This document shows positions 1 through 5,211 of a stretch of DNA of 8,579 bases, piece after piece (position 1 is the stretch's first letter; each line of letters opens with the position of its first letter). A model generated the notes under the pieces. It ran no database searches and was not told the DNA's origin. It saw nothing but the letters and a program-made list of their open reading frames with translations. The position numbers and the translations under genes were made by a program. This DNA is from CAYUAI01 sp964442745 (GTDB lineage Bacteria > Pseudomonadota > Gammaproteobacteria > S012-40), in NCBI GenBank assembly GCA_964442745.1, contig CAYUAI010000128.1, positions 1 to 8,579 of the forward strand, read 5' to 3'.

Positions 1-578
1 TAGTTAGATTTTAAATTGACAATGATGGCAATTTCACTCAATGACCATTGGTATTCAGACGCTGCCTTTATAAGGGTGGATAAAACTCTAAAATACCTAA
101 CCGTCGTTGAAGTAAAAATGCCTTGTATAACGTAAGCAAAAATTAAGCCTTATGGAAAAACAAATAAAAAAACAATTAGATAGGGAAATATAAAAGCATG
201 GACTGTAAAAAAAATCGGCACCGAAAATATCTTATTTGACTAGGGAAATATATTACGAATCATTAAGGAAGTCTCAGTTTTCTACTCATTGATTATCTCG
301 GATTTAGTTAGGCAGGGTGTATCTTATGTCTCAATCCCTTCTTAGTCAGGGCATGTGACTTCTCCAAAGATTAGAAATTTCAAAAGGTTGCGAGAAATGC
401 TTTCGGGTTATTTTTTGACCGAAAAAAGTTAGTTTTTTTTTGCTGAATGTTTCATCGAGTTTTGTTTGATTAACGCTTAATTTCAGTTCGCTTTTTAATC
501 AAGAGGCTTGTTTTTGGATATCCATCTTTCGATACCCCAAAGGCACCATAAATAATTTGATTAACAATCACAAGTCTC
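1..578. other. Gene-free left flank
   Basis: No convincing gene is visible on either strand. The longest plus-strand candidate starting with ATG near the left edge is 22-135, 37 codons (MMAISLNDHW...EVKMPCIT). It follows an in-frame stop at position 1, has no ribosome-binding site and matches nothing I recognise, so I do not call it. The stretch is AT-rich. It contains a pair of 12-nt direct repeats and a short bulged hairpin (TTTCGG at 401-406 with CCGAAA at 419-424) whose T-run begins only about eight bases after the stem, too far away for a confident terminator. The neighbouring kinase gene reads toward this region, so its transcript must end here, but I cannot point to the site. Confidence 0.5.
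181..252. repeat. 12-nt direct repeat pair
   Basis: TAGGGAAATATA occurs at 181-192 and again at 241-252, exactly 60 bp apart start to start. There are only two copies and the intervening 48 bp show no further periodicity, so this is not a CRISPR array. It could be a duplicated regulator site, a small slippage duplication, or chance in AT-rich DNA. Confidence 0.5.
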
Positions 579-1118
579 TTAATGGGCCGCTTTCCCATAA
601 AATTGATTGAGCTGCCGGACGATGTGCTGTGCATCACGCTGGTTGATAATGGTCTTAACCTCTTGCTGTGGCCGGTCAAAATCCGCTCGTAGGGCGGCGG
701 CACTTTGTATTTTGATGCCTTGATGACGCTGGTTGATTCGTTTGGTAATTAGCCTCTCGGGGGCATCGACCCAGATCATTTCCATATTTGGCACTTGTGC
801 CATTAAATAATCCCGGTGTTGTTGTTTATAAACCGCTTGTGTGACAATAAGTTTTTCATGTTTTTTTTGCAGCGCTAATAGCTTGGTTGCAATAAGTTTA
901 AAATATCGATTCCGCATGAGGTTGGTAAAGGTACGTTGTTCACTCAGTGCTAGCCGTATTTCGTCAGTTAAATCATCGTCAGCATGATAGACATGCCAAT
1001 TGGCAAGTTCGCCGATGAGATCGCCAATAAAGGATTTACCACTACCCGCTAGACCGAAAAAAAATAGGGTGTTGGGGGCGTTGGAAAGGTCTAAAATTTG
1101 GTCAAATTGAATGCTCAT
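579..1118 (-). CDS. Gluconokinase-like P-loop small-molecule kinase
   Basis: A 179-residue cytoplasmic protein with the single-domain build of the shikimate kinase/gluconokinase group. The Walker A loop is GLAGSGKS at residues 22-29. An acidic HADDD stretch (45-49) follows, where these kinases bind Mg2+ and the phosphate acceptor. The segment IVTQAVYKQQHRDYL (91-105), followed by MEMIWVDAP, matches the gluconokinase pattern in which a strand ending in a small-residue-rich loop precedes a basic HRD/YRD segment and then a hydrophobic strand. Residues 123-134 (LITKRINQRHQG) fit the mobile lid with arginines. The length is right for gluconate kinase (about 170-180). No clear Shine-Dalgarno precedes the ATG, but the next in-frame ATG (Met68) is downstream of the P-loop, so this start is the sensible one. 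The gene is divergent from an aldose dehydrogenase, which weakly supports a sugar-acid substrate. Shikimate or another small kinase substrate remains possible. Confidence 0.75.
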   Translation of the reverse strand: MSIQFDQILDLSNAPNTLFFFGLAGSGKSFIGDLIGELANWHVYHADDDLTDEIRLALSEQRTFTNLMRNRYFKLIATKLLALQKKHEKLIVTQAVYKQQHRDYLMAQVPNMEMIWVDAPERLITKRINQRHQGIKIQSAAALRADFDRPQQEVKTIINQRDAQHIVRQLNQFYGKAAH

Positions 1119-1265
1119 TTTTGCTGGGTAATCATCGAACTGATTGTTAATCGTTTATCCGTTTGCCTCACTTTAACATGTTGCACGATGAAGGGAATAT
1201 TCACAGTTAATATTTAGATTTCAGGCAGAGTTATTGGTGCGATATTGAGGGTTTTGTGATTAAAA

Positions 1266-1320
1266 AACACCCGAAAATAGCGAGGCAAAGGTTACCACCA
1301 CTATCGTTTTTCGCGGTGTT
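1266..1320. repeat. Inverted repeat in the divergent intergenic region
   Basis: AACACCCGAAAA (1266-1277) is mirrored by TTTTCGCGGTGTT (1308-1320). The arms pair over 12 bases with a single extra base in the right arm, around a 30-nt spacer. It sits between the divergently transcribed kinase and dehydrogenase genes, 74 bp before the dehydrogenase ATG. It could be an operator, a structured leader or a remnant repeat. I could not identify a convincing -35/-10 pair for either gene in this 275-bp gap. Confidence 0.45.
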
Positions 1321-1393
1321 GAGGTATCGCTTGCAATCGTTCGAAGCTTGGTCAAAAATAGTATTTATTTTTTTCCCCAGTTAAGCTGACATC

Positions 1394-2524
1394 ATGATGA
1401 TTAAACAATATCTAATCTTGGGCCTAACCATGCTGAGCGTTTGCCAATTGGCGGTGAGCAAAGCGTTAACGGTTCGACAAAGCGAAGGCATGCGTTTCCA
1501 GGTTGAGGAAATCGCGAAGGGATTAGCGGTGCCGTGGGGCATGGCTTTTTTGAGTCCATCGGAGATTTTGTTTACTGAGCGTTTGGGGAATATTGGGCTT
1601 GTTAGCCTAACGACCAGGGCGATCACAAAAATCACTGGCCAACCGGCAGTGAAAGCCACCGGCCAAGGCGGATTATTAGATGTGGCCGTGCCTCCCGGTT
1701 ATCAATCCGGTGATTGGATTTATTTTACCTATAGCAAAGATCAAAATGGGCAAGGTGTGACAACCCTCGCACGTGCTCGACGCGATCACGATCGTCTCAG
1801 TCAATGGCAAGACTTGGTGGTCACAAAATCAGCCACCAAGACCAGTCAACATTACGGTAGCCGGATTGCCTTTGATGAGGCAGGCCATTTATTCTTTACG
1901 ATTGGTGATCGGGGAAAACGCCCCAATGGTCAAGACTTATCGACCCATGCCGGTTCCGTATTGCGAGTCAATCTGGATGGCAGTGTTCCTGACGATAACC
2001 CATTTCTGAAAAACAAAAAGGCATTACCAGAAATATGGAGTTATGGTCATCGCAATCCGCAAGGGGTGAGTTATGATGCAAAACATCAGCGGCTTTGGCT
2101 CATTGAACACGGACCACGCGGTGGTGACGAGATTAATCTTATTTTAGCTGGGCGTAATTATGGATGGCCAGTGATCTCTTATGGTAAAGAATACTGGGGA
2201 CCTTTTCAGGTGGGAGAAGGCACCGAAAAAGAAGGCATGAAACCACCGGTGAAGGTATACGTTCCTTCCATCGCCCCCGGCAGTCTGCTGCGCTATTCTG
2301 GGAAAGCTTTTCCTGGCTGGCAAGGCAACCTGTTTGCGGGTGCCTTAAAATTAAGACATTTAAATCGCATCGTGCTGGATCAAACCGGCCAAGCCATTGC
2401 TGAAGAGCGTTTACTTGAAGACTTAGGAGAACGCATTCGCGCCTTGGCACAAAGTCCTGAAGGCTGGCTTTACCTGTCAACAGATAGTGGTCGTATCCTT
2501 AGGTTGACACCCTCATATCGCTAA
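1394..2524 (+). CDS. Exported PQQ-dependent aldose (glucose/sorbosone-type) dehydrogenase
   Basis: A 376-residue protein of the soluble PQQ glucose dehydrogenase family, the group containing E. coli YliI, expected to oxidise aldoses to lactones outside the inner membrane using PQQ and Ca2+. A Sec signal peptide occupies residues 1-24 (Lys4, hydrophobic core, probable cleavage after AVSKA). A cysteine in LSVC is a poor lipobox because valine precedes it. Six-bladed propeller motifs follow in family order: LAVPWGMAF (44-52), LLFTERLGNI-like (59-67), GGLLDVAV (92-99), QHYGSRIAFDEAGHLFFTIGD (152-172, with His153 at the catalytic-base position), GSVLRVNLDGSVPDDNPF (187-204), WSYGHRNPQG (215-224, Arg220 at the PQQ/active-site arginine position), EHGPRGGDE (238-246) and NYGWP (255-259). 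Length is typical and the gene looks intact. The start is the first of two tandem ATGs with a weak ribosome site. The actual sugar cannot be told from sequence. Confidence 0.93.
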   Translation: MMIKQYLILGLTMLSVCQLAVSKALTVRQSEGMRFQVEEIAKGLAVPWGMAFLSPSEILFTERLGNIGLVSLTTRAITKITGQPAVKATGQGGLLDVAVPPGYQSGDWIYFTYSKDQNGQGVTTLARARRDHDRLSQWQDLVVTKSATKTSQHYGSRIAFDEAGHLFFTIGDRGKRPNGQDLSTHAGSVLRVNLDGSVPDDNPFLKNKKALPEIWSYGHRNPQGVSYDAKHQRLWLIEHGPRGGDEINLILAGRNYGWPVISYGKEYWGPFQVGEGTEKEGMKPPVKVYVPSIAPGSLLRYSGKAFPGWQGNLFAGALKLRHLNRIVLDQTGQAIAEERLLEDLGERIRALAQSPEGWLYLSTDSGRILRLTPSYR

Positions 2525-2530
2525 AGAGAA

Positions 2531-2560
2531 GCTGCTTCCAAGCATTCAGCCGTTTTTTTT
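2531..2560 (+). terminator. Weak candidate terminator after the dehydrogenase gene
   Basis: A short stem (TGCT 2533-2536 with AGCA 2541-2544, or GCTG 2531-2534 with CAGC 2547-2550) is followed by CG and a run of eight T (2553-2560), seven bases after the stop codon. The T-run and location are right for an intrinsic terminator; the stem is short, so confidence is limited. Confidence 0.35.
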
Positions 2561-2573
2561 ACAAGAAAGATCA

Positions 2574-2693
2574 TTAAAAAATATCGCTTTATTTTCTTTT
2601 AACTATGTCGTGTGGATTAAGCGTAGCGAATCCATTCCGCCATGAGCGACGTGATCATAGAACTTAGCGGATGTAGCGCTCGGTATTTTTTAA
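2574..2693. repeat. Palindromic intergenic element related to the 2956-3202 element
   Basis: Inverted ends TTAAAAAATATCG (2574-2586) and CGGTATTTTTTAA (2681-2693) match at 12 of 13 positions and enclose a hairpin, GTGGATT (2612-2618) with AATCCAT (2629-2635) around loop AAGCGTAGCG. From about 2570 to 2658 it aligns with the reverse complement of the element at 2956-3202. Shared parts are ATCATTAAAAAATAYCGCTT, a following TTCTTTT, the hairpin, and then ATGAGCGAYGTRATCRT. It lacks the outer GT...AC inverted ends of that element, so it is either a truncated copy or a shorter member of the same family. It starts only about 14 bp beyond the T-run after the dehydrogenase gene. Confidence 0.75.
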
Positions 2694-2955
2694 CTATAAT
2701 AATGTTTTGCTTGACAATATGACGGATTATTTGCTACAAGGGTCGTTTCAGGCGCATTAGCCAGCGTATAATAAAGCAAGAACGCTGAGAAAAAGGGATA
2801 GCATTTACCGACAAGAGGGGGGAAGTTTAAGCCAAAAAAATGACAGTTCCATCATGCCGATATCGGTAATTTCTTCCCGAAAAAATACGCTATATGGATT
2901 CCAAGGTGTTATTCGACCACTTGCCGCCAACGAGCTAATTGGGACAATAATTGGT
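2694..2955. other. Intergenic stretch without a gene
   Basis: No supported coding region. A promoter-like TTGACA (2711-2716) with TACAAG 18 bp later (2735-2740) reads rightward but leads to no gene. CAGCGT (2762-2767) pairs with ACGCTG (2782-2787), and CCGATATCGG (2857-2866) is a perfect 10-bp palindrome. A minus-strand frame without a start codon covers much of 2810-2950 (ending ...MMELSFFWLKLPPSCR) but resembles nothing I know. Confidence 0.4.
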
Positions 2956-2994
2956 GTGAATTTAAATTGATTTAAGAGATAAATAGATGAGTAG

Positions 2995-3020
2995 CGTGGA
3001 TTAAGCGTAGCGAATCCACG
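2995..3020 (+). repeat. CGTGGATT hairpin, forward copy
   Basis: A perfect 8-bp stem, CGTGGATT (2995-3002) with AATCCACG (3013-3020), around loop AAGCGTAGCG. The loop is identical to that of the hairpin at 2612-2635. Hairpins of this sort, with GTGGATT...AATCCAC stems and AGCG-rich loops, are common interspersed sequences in proteobacterial genomes. Confidence 0.85.
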
Positions 3021-3102
3021 AGGAACAAGCCTCGAAAACCAATGAATGCACCCTTGGCCTTATCATCATTCAATGCCACACGATTACATCGCTCATCGCT
3101 GA

Positions 3103-3128
3103 CGTGGATTCGATTCGCTCAATCCACG
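3103..3128 (-). repeat. CGTGGATT hairpin, inverted copy
   Basis: The same 8-bp stem as at 2995-3020 (CGTGGATT at 3103-3110, AATCCACG at 3121-3128). Its loop reads GAGCGAATCG on the minus strand, so it is oriented opposite to the forward copy. The minus-strand sequence after it (GATGAGCGATGTAATCGTG, ending near 3079) matches what follows the 2612-2635 hairpin, so the repeated unit is longer than the hairpin. Confidence 0.85.
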
Positions 3129-3318
3129 CTTGTATCTACATGGAGAAAAGAAGAGGAAGCGGTATTTTTTAATGATTTTTACTGAAATCAATTTAAACTG
3201 ACTAATTGACGACTTTAGGACACAATACCATCACTTTTAGTTTGTCATTCATCCACGCCTCTAGAATTCATAATTAAGTTAAAAAAATATTAGTTGGGCC
3301 ATTATCAAAAAGGGCGGG

Positions 3319-3500
3319 ATGGCCTGGGAGATGATTGATGAGTCTGAGCTGCCTGTTGTTCTGGATCAACAAGTGTTAGCGCCGGATATCGTTGAATGAC
3401 GACAAAAGTAATATCGCAGATCTGGAATTTATCGTACTGGCAAAATGTGAATGGCGAGTCAGAAAGTTTTGGTAAGAGACATGTTTCGAGTATAAAATAG
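3319..3500 (+). other. Two tiny overlapping open frames, possible gene remnant
   Basis: ATG at 3319 opens 26 codons (MAWEMIDESELPVVLDQQVL...) ending at TGA 3397-3399. An ATG at 3396 overlaps it by 4 bp and opens 34 codons (MTTKVISQIWNLSYWQNVNG...) ending at 3500. In the third frame, 3380-3472 reads RRISLNDDKSNIADLEFIVL... without a start. The protein-like look in changing frames suggests a frameshifted remnant of one small gene rather than two real ones. GGGCGGG just before the first ATG is a loose ribosome-site candidate. I recognise no family. The rest of 3203-3534 shows nothing else except the promoter candidate. Confidence 0.25.
3469..3496 (+). promoter_or_regulatory. Candidate sigma-70-type promoter for the kinase/ParB-like gene
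   Basis: TTGGTA (3469-3474) and TATAAA (3491-3496) are separated by 16 bp, matching the consensus at 4 of 6 and 5 of 6 positions. A start of transcription near 3503 would give a leader of about 30 nt before the ATG at 3535. Confidence 0.45.
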
Positions 3501-3534
3501 AGCGATTTTATTGAATTTGAATGAGCCATAATTA

Positions 3535-4458
3535 ATGAAAGATATTATTACTCTCTCAGGAGATATCGGCAGTGGCAAGTCATCTGTCACGAGCTATTTA
3601 GCGGACGACATTTCATTTGATGTGGTTGGCACTGGGAAAATTCAGCGTTCTATTGCTGAAAAAAGAGGCATGACCACCTTAGAATTGAATAAAGTATCAC
3701 AAGCGGATCGCTCGATTGATGATGAAATTGATTCCTATGTGGTTAACTTAGGTAAGACCAGGCATCGTTTAATCGTTGATTCCCGGCTTGCCTGGCATTT
3801 TATCCCCGGATCATTTAAGGTTTTTTTATCGGTGGACCCAGGTATCGGTGCTGAGCGAGTGTTTGCCGCTTCAAGATCCGATGAGAATAATGCTTCTGTG
3901 GCCGCTGCTTTTGACAACAACAGGCATCGGCAAGGGCTTGAAGATGAAAGATTTCATAAACTCTATGGCATTAATTTTAGGGAATACCAAAACTATGATT
4001 TGGTCATTGATACCTCTTTTTCATCCCCCGAAGCCATTGCCACAAAAATTAAATCCTGTTTTGATCGTTGGTTGATTAATCAGCCCTACGCAAAACTTTG
4101 GTTCAATCCGCAAAGGCTGATTCCCACGAGACCTGTTCGCCATTGCATGGGTAGTGATTGTGATATTATTATTAACGTCATCAGTGAATCGGCCTATGAT
4201 GTGACTTGTCCGGTGGATGTGTTTGTGCGTAGTGGTTTTGTTTATCTTTGGGATGGTCATAAGCGGGTAATTGCCTCAACAAAGATAGGCATCGATCTCA
4301 TCCCAGCACGCTTGCTCAGCGAAGCCGTTGACAGTGACTTGGCTGCTAGATTGACAGCAGCGAGCGTGGCCAATGGCATTGATGTATCGTTATTACATGA
4401 CTGGGAAGCGGCGCTGGGGTTTACTTTTAAACGATACCCGGAGAAAGTTGATTTTTAG
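3535..4458 (+). CDS. Cytidylate-kinase-like P-loop protein fused to a ParB/sulfiredoxin-like domain
   Basis: 307 residues with two recognisable parts. Residues 1-180 resemble the compact archaeal-type cytidylate kinase: P-loop GDIGSGKS (9-16), the substrate-side GTGKIQRSIAEKRGM (32-46), IVDSRLAW (80-87) corresponding to the family's (I/V)(E/D)SRLAG strand, FKVFLSVDP then AERVF (94-110), and YDLVIDTS (154-161) near the end of the fold. Residues about 195-265 resemble a ParB/sulfiredoxin-type module: an acidic hydrophobic segment, CPVDVFVRSGFVYLWDGHKR (225-244), then IASTKIGIDLIPARLL (246-261), like the usual 'V-x-V...Y-x-(V/I)-DGHHR...A...G...IPARV' pattern. The kinase family is normally about 180-200 residues, so the C-terminal 110 are an addition. 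No clear Shine-Dalgarno is present; the ATG lies directly before the P-loop strand, which supports this start. The substrate is unknown and may not be CMP. It stands alone, convergent with the potassium-channel operon. Confidence 0.7.
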   Translation: MKDIITLSGDIGSGKSSVTSYLADDISFDVVGTGKIQRSIAEKRGMTTLELNKVSQADRSIDDEIDSYVVNLGKTRHRLIVDSRLAWHFIPGSFKVFLSVDPGIGAERVFAASRSDENNASVAAAFDNNRHRQGLEDERFHKLYGINFREYQNYDLVIDTSFSSPEAIATKIKSCFDRWLINQPYAKLWFNPQRLIPTRPVRHCMGSDCDIIINVISESAYDVTCPVDVFVRSGFVYLWDGHKRVIASTKIGIDLIPARLLSEAVDSDLAARLTAASVANGIDVSLLHDWEAALGFTFKRYPEKVDF

Positions 4459-4480
4459 CCATTTCTTATGGTTTACAGCG

Positions 4481-4514
4481 CAGGCCGAGGTTGATACAAC
4501 CGGTTTGCCTGTTT
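4481..4514. terminator. Probable bidirectional terminator between convergent genes
   Basis: An interrupted stem: CAGGC (4481-4485) pairs with GCCTG (4507-4511), and GGTTG (4489-4493) with CAACC (4497-4501) around ATA. Rightward it is followed by TTTAACTTTT. The minus-strand gene's stop codon (4513-4515) abuts the structure, and the plus-strand gene ends at 4458. The minus-strand side has no good T-run, so it is likelier to serve the plus-strand transcript. Confidence 0.55.
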
Positions 4515-5211
4515 AACTTTTCGCATATTTTCTCTGAAAATTTTCAATTTCGTGTGCTGGGCCAATCACGATAAGCTTGTCCCCAGCCTCGAGTTTATGC
4601 TGGATTCCACGACTGGTAAAATGTATTTGATTGCCTAACGCTTTATCCTCCACGGCTAACACGATCATATTAAATTCCTCACTCAGGGAAAAATCATCCA
4701 AGCGTTTTTTTTCCAAGCGGCAGCCTGGTTCGATGTTGATCTCACCCATATGCAAGTCTTGCTGACCAAATACCACATCGTCGAGTAACTCGACGACTTC
4801 TGGCTTGCGGATGATTTCATAGATTTTTCGTCCGCTAATTTGGTAAGGGTTAATCACTTTGCTTGCACCGGCCGCTAATAATTTACGACTGACGTCTTCA
4901 CTGTGGCCAATACTGATGATATCTAGATTTGGATCAATAGCGCGGGCAGAAATCGTTAAGAATACGTTAGCTGAATCTTTCTCTAATAAACAAAAAACGG
5001 TTTTTACATGATCACCTAAGCCCGCATTTTTTAAGGTTTCATCCTTGTTCAAATCCACTAACTGTGCTTCAAGGCCATCGGCCTGAGCTTTGGCTACACG
5101 GGTTTTATCGTCGTCGACAATGACAAATTTTTGATGGCGGCGAGCAAGTTGTTTTATCACCTTAAGGCCGGCATCGTTATACCCGAAAATCATAATTTCA
5201 GCCTGGCTCAT
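4513..5211 (-). CDS. TrkA-like RCK (K+ conductance regulator) protein
   Basis: A 232-residue soluble protein with one complete RCK unit. Residues 5-120 form a Rossmann TrkA-N domain: IMIFGYNDAG (6-15) is the nucleotide-binding turn, VIVDDDK (30-36) the acidic end of the second strand, and AGASKVINPYQISGRKI (114-130) the usual 'GA(D/N)xVIxPxxxxG' end of the domain. Residues about 145-225 form a TrkA-C domain (EPGCRLEKKRLDDF..., ending GDKLIVIGP). The glycine motif has lost its central glycine (GYNDAG rather than GxGxxG), so NAD(H) or other nucleotide binding may be weakened or altered. The ATG overlaps the end of the upstream channel gene by 4 bp (5208-5211), so the two are translationally coupled. 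The likely job is to gate that channel as a second ring subunit in the cytoplasm; a role with an unlinked Trk transporter is the alternative. Confidence 0.85.
   Translation of the reverse strand: MSQAEIMIFGYNDAGLKVIKQLARRHQKFVIVDDDKTRVAKAQADGLEAQLVDLNKDETLKNAGLGDHVKTVFCLLEKDSANVFLTISARAIDPNLDIISIGHSEDVSRKLLAAGASKVINPYQISGRKIYEIIRKPEVVELLDDVVFGQQDLHMGEINIEPGCRLEKKRLDDFSLSEEFNMIVLAVEDKALGNQIHFTSRGIQHKLEAGDKLIVIGPAHEIENFQRKYAKS

Larger units (their letters stand above)
2956..3202. mobile_element. Miniature inverted-repeat element, long copy (247 bp)
   Basis: The ends are inverted repeats: GTGAATTTAAATTGATTT at 2956-2973 (followed by AAG) and AAATCAATTTAAACTGAC at 3185-3202 (preceded by CTG). 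They match at 18 of 21 positions. TAATTGGT (2948-2955) and TAATTGAC (3203-3210) flank it and share six leading bases, which suggests a decayed target duplication. It encodes no protein. Inside are two oppositely oriented hairpins (2995-3020 and 3103-3128). Its left 50 bp align with the reverse complement of the right end of the element at 7403-7508, through the shared AATAGA...GTAG.GTGGAT, so the two are copies in opposite orientations. GT-ended inverted repeats with 8-bp duplications occur in IS66-type elements, but I did not see an autonomous partner. Confidence 0.7.

Noticed and set aside
181..252. Possible CRISPR array
   Set aside because: There are only two 12-nt repeats and no further copies or cas genes.
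401..440. Hairpin plus T-run as an intrinsic terminator
   Set aside because: The stem is bulged and AT-rich, the T-run is separated from it by about eight bases, and no plus-strand gene precedes it.
470..703. 77-codon minus-strand frame overlapping the end of the gluconokinase-like gene
   Set aside because: It lies mostly in an alternative frame of the kinase gene, and no start signal or family motif is seen.
1394..1465. Lipoprotein signal in the dehydrogenase (LSVC)
   Set aside because: Valine at the position before cysteine is not accepted by the usual lipobox; a signal peptidase I site after AVSKA fits better.
2711..2740. Promoter-like TTGACA / TACAAG pair to the right of the 2574-2693 repeat
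   Set aside because: The spacing is 18 bp, the -10 box is weak, and there is no gene downstream for over 550 bp.
3305..3529. 74-codon minus-strand frame (MAHSNSIKSLYFIL...)
   Set aside because: It overlaps more protein-like plus-strand frames, ends in a low-complexity PRPSRPF tail, has no ribosome site and resembles no family.
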